64,000 bases of DNA. Source: Pseudolactococcus reticulitermitis (GTDB taxonomy: Bacteria > Bacillota > Bacilli > Lactobacillales > Streptococcaceae). Below the pieces are notes generated by a model. The model saw only the letters and a program-made list of their open reading frames with translations, was not told where the DNA came from and searched no databases. The stretch spans positions 165,284 through 229,283 of the forward strand of contig NZ_BEDT01000004.1 in assembly GCF_002260845.1 (NCBI RefSeq), given 5' to 3'. The number at the start of each line of letters is the position of its first letter. Within the stretch, counting starts at the first letter, position 1. Made by a program: the position numbers and the translations under genes. Shown here one piece after another: positions 1 through 9,852 of this stretch.

Positions 1-360
1 TATGATATCGAAAAAAATACGGGTAAGCGGCCTAAAATCTCAAGTTTGACTGGCTTTGAATACAAGAAAAAATTTGGTGCCAAACAAAATCAGGCAGGTA
101 GAATCATCTTTGATGACGTGCTAGAGCCTTCAGTCTATGCGTTTACAACAAAGACGATTAGAAATACGTTTGTGACACGTTGGGAATTGCACAAGATTGA
201 TGACACGACAACGGAAGTTGTCATTTCAGAAACACTGGAATCACACGGATTCTTCCAAAATCTCAATGATATGATGATGCAAATTGGTCTGGGCTGGCTT
301 AAAAAACGTCAAATGAAAGCTATCTTGAATAACATTCTCGCAGCTTATAATGGTAAATAA
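1..360 (+). CDS. DUF3284-family protein (5' end outside window)
   Basis: The reading frame is open from base 1 to a TAA at 358-360, so the gene begins before the window; about 119 residues are visible. The sequence (RIIFDDVLEPSVYAF, TTEVVISETLES, GWLKKRQMKAILNNI) resembles DUF3284 proteins, small cytoplasmic proteins of unknown function that in lactic acid bacteria commonly sit beside beta-glucoside PTS and phospho-beta-glucosidase genes. The next gene is exactly such an enzyme, which supports the assignment. No signal peptide or membrane segment is seen in the visible part. A hairpin terminator follows 44 bases after the stop. Family assignment is by recall of the sequence pattern; function is unknown. 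Confidence 0.7.
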   Translation, partial: YDIEKNTGKRPKISSLTGFEYKKKFGAKQNQAGRIIFDDVLEPSVYAFTTKTIRNTFVTRWELHKIDDTTTEVVISETLESHGFFQNLNDMMMQIGLGWLKKRQMKAILNNILAAYNGK

Positions 361-403
361 TAATATATATAGTTTTATGCGTGTTTATTATTTAAAAATA
401 AGA

Positions 404-430
404 AAAAAGTCAACCAATAGTTGACTTTTT
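404..430 (+). terminator. Rho-independent terminator after the DUF3284 gene
   Basis: Ten-base arms AAAAAGTCAA (404-413) and TTGACTTTTT (421-430) flank a 7-base loop and end in a T run. The right arm also supplies the -35 box of the bglA promoter, so termination and initiation signals overlap. Confidence 0.8.
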
Positions 431-449
431 CTGTAAATAACTATATACT
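421..449 (+). promoter_or_regulatory. bglA promoter
   Basis: TTGACT (421-426), 17-base spacer, TATACT (444-449). Transcription should start near 456, giving a leader of about 20 bases with AAGGAG at 465-470. The -35 lies inside the right arm of the upstream terminator. No good cre site is seen. Confidence 0.7.
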
Positions 450-459
450 TTAACTATAA

Positions 460-1935
<1,476 letters not shown>

Positions 1936-1939
1936 AACA

Positions 1940-1969
1940 AAAAAGAGTTCTCATCAGAACTCTTTTTTT
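1940..1969 (+). terminator. bglA terminator
   Basis: A-rich left arm with GAGTTCT, a 4-base CATC loop, AGAACTC and a run of seven T. The A-rich left side could also act for the minus-strand gene ending at 2008. Confidence 0.88.
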
Positions 1970-2007
1970 GTAGTTGAGACCCCGAAAGATTTATCTGGGC
2001 CATCATC

Positions 2008-2656
2008 TTATGGCGTCTCTTGATTGAAAATTTCTGTTGCTTGTGAGATGCGTTGATTATATTCAAGAATTTGCTTGTACTCTTCTTTAGATAACTCTTG
2101 ATGAATATCAAGAAGCCGTGCTAGCATTTCTAAACGCCATGTTGACAAAGTGATAATTTCATCATTAACTTCGATATCGTAAGGATCTTGTTCAAAAACC
2201 TCCACCAAGTTTTCATAGTCATCGGCAAGTATCCCATAGAGAGTTAAAAATTCTTCAGGCGTCATCTCTTTAATCGGTTTATAGGGCAAATTATCTATCT
2301 TGAGATCATAACTCATGGCAGGCTTTGCCTCTGGTTCAATCTTACTGATTAAATAGAAGGTGCCAATCGTAATGACAAGACTGAGGACAATGGTCAGACC
2401 GCCCAGAACGATGCCGACAATCGGAAAATATTTACTGATATTTTGACGGTTAGCCTTGACAAGGCAAACCGTCAAAAATAATCGCTAAAATCCCCATCAC
2501 AATTGAGATGAGATTAATAAAGGGAATCCAGCTACCAAGGATAGCAAGAATACCTAAAACTAGGGCAGCGATAGACAAACCAGTTGCGTGTGGGGTTGTA
2601 GTTGGTATTGTTGCTTGATCCAGATAATTCTGTTGATTTGAAAAATTGTCAGACAT
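2008..2656 (-). pseudogene. DUF4190-type membrane protein gene, frameshifted
   Basis: Two overlapping minus-strand frames belong to one gene. The first (2656 down to 2450) gives a polar N terminus and a hydrophobic helix (GLSIAALVLGILAILGSW ... ISIVMGILAIIF), typical of DUF4190 proteins. The second (frame open from 2475 down to 2008) continues with KANRQNISKYFPIVGIVLGG and a second membrane helix, then an acidic extracytoplasmic domain of about 110 residues. Joined, they give about 215 residues. The break falls in a 37-base quasi-palindrome (2441-2477): 13 bases lie between IIF and VKANR where 12 would keep frame. The second frame could start at a TTG inside the palindrome, but it has no Shine-Dalgarno. 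Start ATG 2656 has AAAAGG upstream. Function unknown. A sequencing error at the hairpin is the main alternative. Confidence 0.7.
2441..2477. repeat. Quasi-palindrome at the frameshift
   Basis: Arms of 18 bases, 2441-2458 and 2460-2477, are reverse complements with one mismatch (2452/2466) and a single-base centre. It lies wholly inside the coding region of the broken gene. Such structures are known to provoke template-switch mutations. Confidence 0.9.
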
Positions 2657-2777
2657 TTTTTTCCTTTTCAGAGATTTTAGGGGAGAGAAAATGAGTAAGT
2701 TTTCATAAGTTGAAAGTGTTTTTTCAGGTCAATCCATCGTCTACCTAGATTTAAGAAAGTGAACGACTATTTAAGTT

Positions 2778-2786
2778 ATTATAACA
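2778..2786 (-). promoter_or_regulatory. Extended -10 for the DUF4190-type gene
   Basis: On the minus strand TGT precedes TATAAT (2783-2778). Predicted initiation near 2771 leaves a leader of about 115 bases. It diverges from the starch-module promoter 60 bases away. Confidence 0.5.
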
Positions 2787-2813
2787 TATTTTGATTTATT
2801 TTAAAAATAGTTA

Positions 2814-2851
2814 TGCAACCGCTTTCTTTTTAGGCGGATGTATGTTATAAA
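2814..2851 (+). promoter_or_regulatory. Starch-module promoter with cre-like site (leader A)
   Basis: A cre-like sequence at 2814-2827 (11 of 14 against WGWAARCGYTWWMA) is followed by an extended -10, TGT + TATAAA (2846-2851). The distance from operator to -10 (19 bases) and the following AAGAGT..TAGAGA are the same as in the promoter at 9597-9634. CcpA control is inferred. Confidence 0.55.
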
Positions 2852-2857
2852 TAAGAG

Positions 2858-3060
2858 TAGAGAAAATAGGGGATATAAATGATGATCAGGATGGATAGCC
2901 TTGACTGTGTCAAATCGGTACGGCTAAGTTGTTCTTCTGATTCGGAGTCTTAAGTTAGTGAAACAAGGCTGAATGCCTTTGTTATCTATAAGGTTTAGGA
3001 AGTTTTTGAAAGGAGTGATACCAATAATTGATGAGGCTTGTTGCGTGAAACAAGTCCTAA
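2858..3060 (+). ncRNA. Structured leader A of the pullulanase unit
   Basis: A long untranslated region between the promoter and pullulanase. The segment 2994-3045 aligns with 9773-9826 of leader B: TTTAGGA, then TTTTGAAAG, a purine-rich Shine-Dalgarno-like block, ACCAAT, and codons that would read D-E-x-C-C. Here the ATG of leader B is ATA (3024-3026), so a peptide is unlikely unless TTG 3028 is used. The distance from -10 to TTTGAAAG is 158 bases here and 156 in B. Role unknown; a regulatory RNA or decayed leader peptide are both possible. Confidence 0.4.
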
Positions 3061-3109
3061 GGAAAAGATGTCTTTTGCAAATTTGCATCTGTGAAATGCT
3101 GGACGTTTA

Positions 3110-3123
3110 TGCAAACGTTTGCG
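3110..3123 (+). promoter_or_regulatory. MalR/CcpA-type operator upstream of pullulanase
   Basis: TGCAAACGTTTGCG is a strong LacI-family palindrome. The core GCAAACGTTTGC resembles my recollection of the maltose regulator MalR operator of streptococci and also fits the generic cre consensus. A second perfect palindrome, TGCAAATTTGCA, lies at 3076-3087. MalR control of a pullulanase would be sensible, but the assignment is inferred from the motif only. Confidence 0.55.
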
Positions 3124-3197
3124 TTTAAAAAGGGGAGGTGATCTATTTGGCGGTAAAATGACACAATCGCTTTCAGAATTTATTTACTTTTAACAAA

Positions 3198-3252
3198 CTG
3201 CCGGCGTTTCGGCGCCTTGGTGTTAGGAAAAGCATGTGACACACCGAGGCAG
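3198..3252 (+). other. Stem-loop structure just upstream of pullulanase
   Basis: CTTGGTGT (3216-3223) pairs with ACACCGAG (3241-3248), preceded by a small GCCG/CGGC hairpin (3200-3213). There is no T run, so it is not a terminator. GGGAG at 3271-3275 is the ribosome binding site. It may influence stability or translation. Confidence 0.45.
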
Positions 3253-3280
3253 TCGCTCAACATCTTAATAAGGGAGAAAG

Positions 3281-5608
3281 ATGGTTAATCAATTTAAAAA
3301 AATCAATCGAAAAATAAAAATAGCTGCGATTTCGTTGCTTTCGCTTGGGTTATTGGGGACATTCTCAGGCGTTCAACCCCATGTTCCAATTGCTTCGCCG
3401 TTTCCTGCAGAATTTTCGCTAGGGCATGCCAATGCTGCAACGCTCAGCAATACCTATGCGACAGCTGCGAATGCCGATTTAAAAACTGCAACCACCAGCA
3501 ATTATTTTGCACCATTTGATGCGAAATGGGCCTATACTGCGGGTGACTTAGGGGCAAACTATACAACGAGTGGCACAACGCTCAAAGTCTGGGCGCCTAC
3601 GGCAACGAGTGTTAAAGTCATCAGTTATGGCAAATCAGGGAGCAATGCCACAGCACCACAAGTTGCAACCTATACCATGACGCGGGGGACAGTTGCCAAT
3701 CCATCAGATTTGACTAAAAATACAATCGGGGTCTGGGCGGTGACAATGCCAGGTGACCAAAACGGTCTGGTCTATACCTATCAATTAACTTTTGGCAATG
3801 GCACGATAAGTGACTATGCTGGCAATTATGGTGCGGTAAATGGCACATCGACAACGATGACGACCCAAGATCCTTACAGCATTGCGACGGTTTCAGGCGG
3901 ACTTCGCTCAGTTGTCGTATCGCCTGCAAGTGTCACACCAAGTGGTTTTGCCGTGAAACAAGGAACAGAGGCGACTTGGCGACAAGCAAGCTCAACGCAA
4001 GCGGTGATTGACGAGATTCATATCAAAAACTTTACAAACTCGCCGACTTCTGGGGTTACACCAGCTTATAGCGGGAAATTCTTAGGTGTTGCCCAAACCG
4101 GCACGACCAACCCCAATACGGGTCTGACCACGGGTTTGAGCTATGAGAAAGCGTTAGGGGTCAACTATCTCCAAATTTTACCGATGTATGATTTTGCCAG
4201 TATTTCTGATACTGGACTTGCAAGTCCGACGTTCCCAAGCGTTTATAATTGGGGCTACGATCCATTGAACTATAACGTGCCAGAAGGTTCCTATGCGACA
4301 AGCGTGACGAATCCCAATACGCGACTGAATGAAATGAAAACGATGGTCCAAGCGATTCATAATCAGGGCATGGGTGTCGTTATGGATGTGGTCTACAATC
4401 ACGTCTATGATCAAGCCACTTCGAGTTTTGAGAAGACGCAACCCGGCTATTATTTCCGTCGGTCTTCCACAACAGGCTGCGGTAATGATACAGCGACCAA
4501 TCATCTGATGTTCCGTCAATTTATTTTGAACTCGATTAAGTATTATACCTTGAATTATGGGATAGATGGCTACCGTTTTGATATTATGGCGAGTTTTGAT
4601 AAAGATACGATGAATGCCATTCGTGCCATGCTCAACACCATTGATCCACATATCTTGACTTACGGTGAGGGCTGGTATATGGGAACAGATGTGCCTGATG
4701 ATCAGAAAGTCGATGTGTCGAAAGCTGTTCAGACCCCGGGCATTGGTTATTTTAACAATGGCGAACGGGATACCATCCAAAATTTTGTTGCTGGGGATCA
4801 GAACAGTTCTGGCCTTCTTCTGAGTGCCATCCGTGGCTCTGGTGATGGTCTGATGCAGTATGGCACACCTGCCCAAGCGGTGAATTATGTAGAGTGTCAC
4901 GATGGTCAAACCATATCTGATCTGGAATGGCTCTATAATCCTTATGACGCTCAAGAAACGCATGAGGCCCGGTCTGAACTTGCGTCAGCCATCAATATCT
5001 TGGCTGCGGGAACGACGGTGATGCAAAATGGTCAGGAATTTAACATGAGTCGCTATGTCAATGTTTCTGGCAATCCTGCCCTAGCAACGATTCAACAAGC
5101 GAAAATCGAGTCCAATCATGATACTGGTCTAAAGGATATAGCAGATGCGCAGATTGAATTAGCTCGGAATCCTTACAATGGCGTGGTGACCTTGAACAAT
5201 ACCAAATATTTTGTGGGCGATGAGTCGTCTAATACCAACTGGGATTTGGCAAGTACCTATGCGGCACAAGTCGATTTCCTGCGACAATTAATTCACTTTA
5301 AAAAGGCCAATCCGAGTTTCTGGCCGGATGATTATAGCCAGATTTATAATGGGACTTTGATTCAACCTTTGCGCTATGATTCAGGTATCGTATCTTATAT
5401 TATGGCTAATGGTGTGAACAAATATTTAGTCATTATCAATGCCTCTGGTGGCAGTCTGAATTTTACAGCAAACGATACTTACTATGACAACAGTCTTGCG
5501 GGTAAAAGCATCCTACTTTCAAGTGACAGTCATCTCGCGTCAGGGACAAGTTTAAGTCAGGCATGGTCTTTGGGGAATTACAGTCTTGCTTTAATCCAAC
5601 TTCAGTAA
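3281..5608 (+). CDS. pulA: Secreted type I pullulanase (GH13_14)
   Basis: Cleaves alpha-1,6 branches of pullulan and starch outside the cell, freeing maltodextrins. The 775-residue protein has a long Sec signal peptide (positive start, IAAISLLSLGLLGTF, likely cleavage after HANA near residue 52). A CBM48-like segment follows (LKVWAPTATSVKVISYG, about 100-120), then the YNWGYDP pullulanase signature (about 322). The GH13 motifs are DVVYNH (368), GYRFD with the nucleophile (about 434), YGEGW with the acid/base (about 461) and VECHD (about 538). No cell-wall anchor is present, so it is probably released. Located directly upstream of an LPXTG starch-surface gene with a 117-base gap and no terminator, it is likely co-transcribed with it. 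It is preceded by a 430-base leader with MalR/cre-type operators. Confidence 0.9.
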   Translation: MVNQFKKINRKIKIAAISLLSLGLLGTFSGVQPHVPIASPFPAEFSLGHANAATLSNTYATAANADLKTATTSNYFAPFDAKWAYTAGDLGANYTTSGTTLKVWAPTATSVKVISYGKSGSNATAPQVATYTMTRGTVANPSDLTKNTIGVWAVTMPGDQNGLVYTYQLTFGNGTISDYAGNYGAVNGTSTTMTTQDPYSIATVSGGLRSVVVSPASVTPSGFAVKQGTEATWRQASSTQAVIDEIHIKNFTNSPTSGVTPAYSGKFLGVAQTGTTNPNTGLTTGLSYEKALGVNYLQILPMYDFASISDTGLASPTFPSVYNWGYDPLNYNVPEGSYATSVTNPNTRLNEMKTMVQAIHNQGMGVVMDVVYNHVYDQATSSFEKTQPGYYFRRSSTTGCGNDTATNHLMFRQFILNSIKYYTLNYGIDGYRFDIMASFDKDTMNAIRAMLNTIDPHILTYGEGWYMGTDVPDDQKVDVSKAVQTPGIGYFNNGERDTIQNFVAGDQNSSGLLLSAIRGSGDGLMQYGTPAQAVNYVECHDGQTISDLEWLYNPYDAQETHEARSELASAINILAAGTTVMQNGQEFNMSRYVNVSGNPALATIQQAKIESNHDTGLKDIADAQIELARNPYNGVVTLNNTKYFVGDESSNTNWDLASTYAAQVDFLRQLIHFKKANPSFWPDDYSQIYNGTLIQPLRYDSGIVSYIMANGVNKYLVIINASGGSLNFTANDTYYDNSLAGKSILLSSDSHLASGTSLSQAWSLGNYSLALIQLQ

Positions 5609-5676
5609 GTTTAGCGACTCTTGACAGGATTGAAAGAAATCATGTCATATGACGGCCACAGCTAGCAGTTTAAGGG

Positions 5677-5711
5677 AGCTAACACCTTTTAAAAGTTAAA
5701 TGGTGTTAGCT
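5677..5711 (+). other. Intercistronic hairpin between pullulanase and surface protein
   Basis: AGCTAACACC (5677-5686) and GGTGTTAGCT (5702-5711) are perfect 10-base arms with an A/T-rich loop that can extend pairing. No T run follows. Likely an mRNA processing, stability or attenuation element rather than a full terminator. Confidence 0.6.
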
Positions 5712-5737
5712 TGTAATTTATAAAAATGGGGGTTTTT

Positions 5738-8700
5738 ATGTCTTTATCTCGTATGAAAAAAAGCAACAAAGTAACACAGGAATCAAAAGTATCACGTTTC
5801 AGAGTTTGGAAATCGGGTAAGGTCTGGCTTTACGGTGCCAGTATTTTAGCCAGCTTGTTTGTGTTTGGCCTTGCACCAACGTTTGTTACAAACGCTAGTT
5901 TTGGCTCAATTGTTGCCCAGGCAGATGTGGCTAAATCTGGTACAACGATTTTAGTCAACTCAGCTCACATGAATGGCGCCAAGTATATTTATATTTGGAA
6001 CCAGAATACTGGCTCAATTGATGGGCAGATGAGTTATGTAGGGAACAATTATTATGCCTATACCTATTCAGGAGCAGCACCGAGTGCACTGACGCTTGCC
6101 TTGAGTGACATTGACGGGCAAACTGGGACAAGTTGGCCTGGAGAGCGTGGTAATATGCCAGTCGCAGATGGGTTAGGGAATGTGACTGGCATTCTTCCGA
6201 CTTATCACTTTGTCACGGTCAATGGGTCAAGCGTTCAAGAGGAAGGTGCGCCAACGCTCACAGCGCCACCAGCATTGTCAGGCGGTGTATCAGGAATGCG
6301 CTATGATTTGTCAGCTCAGGCACAGCCTGTTTATGCCACAACTTATGCCACAACAGCCTTGACACAAGGGAATTTGACTTACCGTGTGACAGATGCTAAG
6401 GGTGCAGCTGTTACCATGTCAGGGGCAACTTTTTTGCCCACATCTGCTGGCGTCTACACTGTCACCTATGAGCAAAGTTATACCGACGCAGCAGGGCAAA
6501 CCTATGGTGTGGAAGCGACACAAACACTAGCTGTCACGAATCACATTACCACACCTGTTAAGGGTCAAGATATTGTATCGGGTATCTCGACAGATTTGTC
6601 AGCGACTGCCCTAGGCGTTACGAGCTCAGACGGTAGTTTGACCCCAACGATTGTCTCTGTCACACTCGATGGGCAACCTGTCAAGCCTGACAGTAGCAGC
6701 GCGACGCATTATACATTCGGTACATCTGGCACTTATGTCGTTACTTATACTGATGGCACGGGTGTAACAGGCACCATCACAGGTAAGGTGACACCTGCCA
6801 CCCCAACACTTGCCAACACCGACGTGTCTTACACCGATGGCACAGCACTTGCGCCAACGACACCGATTGATCTGAGTGCAGCTTATGTTGGTGATGAAAT
6901 TCAAGTCCCAGACGCCCCTCAAATTCAAGGAAAATCATTTGTGGGTGTGACCTATAACGGCGTATCTGTTCAGGTTGGGGATAAAATCACCTTAACTGCT
7001 AAGGGGGCATTGGTCTACACGTATGTCGCATATTTCATGAGTTTAACGCCAGCAAGGACGTCAACTGGACAAGTTGGCACAACACTTGACGCAGCAAGCC
7101 TTGAAACATTGGTTGATCCAAGCAATTCTGCTGTCTCAATTACAAATGCGACCATCACTGTAACAGATAGTACAGGCAATAGCATCCCATTAGACGGTAG
7201 CTATCAGGGTCACTATTGGGTTTTGGGCACGACATTTACACCAAGCTATGCGGATATCTACACGATAACTTATAGCTACACCAATCAGTCAGGGACAGTT
7301 CAGACCGCGACGCAGACAGTCAATGTTTTGCCTGCACCAACCATTGATGCGAGTGGCTTACCGATGTCAGCAGATGGAGCCAATACGCTAGTTGTCAATG
7401 CAGATGCATCTGGCAGCTACCATTTTAACCCAAGCATAAGCATTACGGGTATTAATCAAGGCTATGATGTTGATGGTAATTCAGTAGCTAATGTTATTTA
7501 TATGCCTGTCACCTATACAGACCCCGCCACTGGCGTTACTGATTCGAGCCAATTTCCAGTAGGTGGGATGCTCGTGCTAGATTCTGATGGAAATGACGTT
7601 GACCCCGCCACCTTGACTATCGGAACTTATACGGTCGAATGGCAATATGCTGGAGCAAATGGCACAGCTGTTATGGTCATCCAAATTTTACCAGCTGGAA
7701 AAGTTGCCCCGACGATTTCTGCCAATCAATACGACCTAGTCCCTAGTGGGCAAACCGTTGATTTGAATTTGGCTAGTTCAGACGGCGCTGCCTATGTTAG
7801 CCTGACAGACAGCAATGGTCAGGCAGTTGACCTAGTCAGTGCCCTTGCCGATGGCAGTTTAACCATTGCCGTAACGGATCCTTTTGGTGCAAGTGTTACC
7901 TTGACTGGCACGAGTTTCACAACCAGTCTCAACGGTTATTATTCAATTAATTATGATTATACCGATCCGACGACTGGGCTGAGCATTTCGGCGCAAGGCT
8001 CAATCTTTGTTCAGCCCCAAGTGATTGCCCCAGATGCCAGCGGCTTACAAGCAGGCAAAGACACCTTTACATTTGACACACCCCAAGTCGTGGATGCCGA
8101 AAATGGGGGGAAGACAGATGGCACGGGATATGTTAGAAATCCAAACTATGTCGGGTACGACACCAATGCTTCGGATGGCAATATGTCAGATGCAGGCAAC
8201 TTTACTTCTAAAACGCTAACAGATGCCTCCGGCCAAGTGATTTCACCAGCCAATTTTGACAAACTCCAAGCGGGCACCTACACAGCAACCTACGTTTACA
8301 GTTACAGTGACCGTTGGCACTCAAATCACACAAACTCATCGATTTATGGCACAGAGTTCCAAATTTCAGTGACCCAGATGGTTTATGTTTCCAATTTGAC
8401 GGTCAATAATGGCACAGGTACAGTGGGTACGGTAATAAACTTAGCAGCACTCATCACAGACAAGACCGATACCACAGGCGCACCGACATCGCAAACCATT
8501 GCTTATGCGCTAGTGAACGCAGATCAGACGCTCACAGCATTGCCGGAAAATTGGACCCCAACACAGTCAGGGACTTATCACATTCAATATAGTTATCGTG
8601 ATGCCAACTCAGGCCTTCAAGTCACAGCTATCGCAAGAATCACAGTCAACAATGGCACATTGACAGCACCTAAAGACGTGACGCAAACAGCGACAACTTT

Positions 8701-9556
8701 CACACCAGAGACGACATTAACAGATCAAAGTGGCCATCAAGTGACGGTAACGGCTAGGATTTCTGACAATGCAGACCTGTCAGCATTAAGACCTGGCACT
8801 TATACCATCACCTATACAGCTCCTGGCTACGATACCGTCACCCAACAACTGATCATCACAGCCATCACACCAGCCACAACCACCATTGACCACAAGGCGA
8901 ACAATGGCGACGCTTTAACGCCTAATAACTCTATTTCGCTTGCCGGAAATGTCGGTGATACCGTGAAAATTCCTGCAGCTTCACAAGTGACAGGGCATAA
9001 TCAAACAGGCTACCAACTAGACAAGATTACATTTAATGGTGTCATCGTCCAAGCCGGTGATGACGTTACCTTGACTGAAAATAACGCCTTAATTTATCAC
9101 CACACCAAAAATCCAGTTAATACAGACATTAACGAAACAAAAAATGTGGACGAGCAAGGCAAAGTCTTAAACGATACAACCGGCTATGAACTTGTTTCAA
9201 GTACCGTCAAACCAGCTGTCGTGAGCACAATCAATCCATATGGCGACACAGCAACGACCACCACAACGGTCAACGTCTGGAGACTTAAAGCAACGCCTAC
9301 GACACCAGATAAAGAGACACTTGAAAAAGGGAATGCAGCTCAAAAATCAGCCTCGAATTCTGGCAATGTTGTCGCAGTAAAAAACTTGCCGAATACTGAC
9401 ACTCAACCATCTAAACCCGCTACAAAGGATTTGAAAGAACTACCTCAGACAGGAGAAACTTCAGATTCAAGACTGGTAAATTCAGGATTAGGACTTATGA
9501 CTTTCTTGATAGTTGTTTTGGGAGGAACGCTCAAGAAACGTCGGAAGGATATTTAA
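5738..9556 (+). CDS. LPXTG-anchored Ig-repeat surface protein, putative starch binder
   Basis: A 1272-residue cell-wall protein. The N terminus carries a KxYKxGKxW-type signal (WKSGKVWLYG, then a hydrophobic stretch and a cleavage region near VAQADV). The C terminus has LPQTG, a membrane helix and KKRRKD for sortase anchoring. Residues about 60-140 (YIYIWNQN, TSWPGERGNMP) resemble a CBM26-type starch-binding module. At least seven Ig-like units follow, each ending in a pattern like GTYTVTYxYTD. Two MucBP-like units (about 383-430 and 1070-1120) share VGDxxxxPxxxxxxG and NGVxVQxGDxxTLTxxxAL. ATG 5738 is chosen over 5726 because GGGGG precedes it. Downstream of pullulanase, it probably tethers starch or the cell to it; the starch-binding call is inference, the surface location is secure. 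Confidence 0.8.
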   Translation: MSLSRMKKSNKVTQESKVSRFRVWKSGKVWLYGASILASLFVFGLAPTFVTNASFGSIVAQADVAKSGTTILVNSAHMNGAKYIYIWNQNTGSIDGQMSYVGNNYYAYTYSGAAPSALTLALSDIDGQTGTSWPGERGNMPVADGLGNVTGILPTYHFVTVNGSSVQEEGAPTLTAPPALSGGVSGMRYDLSAQAQPVYATTYATTALTQGNLTYRVTDAKGAAVTMSGATFLPTSAGVYTVTYEQSYTDAAGQTYGVEATQTLAVTNHITTPVKGQDIVSGISTDLSATALGVTSSDGSLTPTIVSVTLDGQPVKPDSSSATHYTFGTSGTYVVTYTDGTGVTGTITGKVTPATPTLANTDVSYTDGTALAPTTPIDLSAAYVGDEIQVPDAPQIQGKSFVGVTYNGVSVQVGDKITLTAKGALVYTYVAYFMSLTPARTSTGQVGTTLDAASLETLVDPSNSAVSITNATITVTDSTGNSIPLDGSYQGHYWVLGTTFTPSYADIYTITYSYTNQSGTVQTATQTVNVLPAPTIDASGLPMSADGANTLVVNADASGSYHFNPSISITGINQGYDVDGNSVANVIYMPVTYTDPATGVTDSSQFPVGGMLVLDSDGNDVDPATLTIGTYTVEWQYAGANGTAVMVIQILPAGKVAPTISANQYDLVPSGQTVDLNLASSDGAAYVSLTDSNGQAVDLVSALADGSLTIAVTDPFGASVTLTGTSFTTSLNGYYSINYDYTDPTTGLSISAQGSIFVQPQVIAPDASGLQAGKDTFTFDTPQVVDAENGGKTDGTGYVRNPNYVGYDTNASDGNMSDAGNFTSKTLTDASGQVISPANFDKLQAGTYTATYVYSYSDRWHSNHTNSSIYGTEFQISVTQMVYVSNLTVNNGTGTVGTVINLAALITDKTDTTGAPTSQTIAYALVNADQTLTALPENWTPTQSGTYHIQYSYRDANSGLQVTAIARITVNNGTLTAPKDVTQTATTFTPETTLTDQSGHQVTVTARISDNADLSALRPGTYTITYTAPGYDTVTQQLIITAITPATTTIDHKANNGDALTPNNSISLAGNVGDTVKIPAASQVTGHNQTGYQLDKITFNGVIVQAGDDVTLTENNALIYHHTKNPVNTDINETKNVDEQGKVLNDTTGYELVSSTVKPAVVSTINPYGDTATTTTTVNVWRLKATPTTPDKETLEKGNAAQKSASNSGNVVAVKNLPNTDTQPSKPATKDLKELPQTGETSDSRLVNSGLGLMTFLIVVLGGTLKKRRKDI

Positions 9557-9596
9557 TCTGTTGCTAGACTAACGAAAAAATATTTAAAAAACAAAA

Positions 9597-9634
9597 AGAA
9601 AACGCTTTCTTTTTTCTGCTGACTATGCTATAAT
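9597..9634 (+). promoter_or_regulatory. cre site and extended -10 promoter of leader B
   Basis: AGAAAACGCTTTCT (9597-9610) matches 13 of 14 positions of the lactococcal cre consensus WGWAARCGYTWWMA. TGC + TATAAT follows (9626-9634). Cre overlapping the -35 region should give CcpA repression. Start is predicted near 9641. Confidence 0.7.
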
Positions 9635-9804
9635 AAGAGTGTAGAGACAGAGGGGTAGAGCAACCGTTCGGGAGCTTAGTTGTCCCCGATGAAAGGTCGT
9701 TGTTGGATAAACATGTTTCTGACCTGAGCGAAAAGTTGGTGGTAAGTTATGCCGACTGGCTTTAAGCCCCACTCCTTTAGGAGATTTTGAAAGAGGTGAT
9801 GCCA

Positions 9805-9852
9805 ATGACAGATGATGATTGTTGTGCGAGAACCAAACCTTATGACTCGTAA
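9805..9852 (+). CDS. Micro-ORF, 15-residue Cys-Cys peptide
   Basis: ATG 9805 has AGAGGTG ending 6 bases upstream, an unusually good ribosome binding site for so short a frame. The peptide reads MTDDDCCARTKPYDS and its TAA abuts the tandem repeat. The D-(D/E)-x-C-C codons are also present in leader A, where the start is ATA. No family is recognised. It may be a leader peptide, or the apparent coding may be incidental to a conserved RNA block. Confidence 0.3.
   Translation: MTDDDCCARTKPYDS

Noticed and set aside
4178..4963. 261-codon open frame on the minus strand inside pullulanase
   Set aside because: It is antisense to the GH13 catalytic core, has no promoter or ribosome binding site, and its sequence shows no recognisable domain; it mirrors the codon bias of the true gene.
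9641..9800. Leader B as a yybP-ykoY or other known riboswitch (AGGGG..TAG segment)
   Set aside because: The conserved loops of that class are not present and leader A does not share the segment; left as an unassigned structured region.
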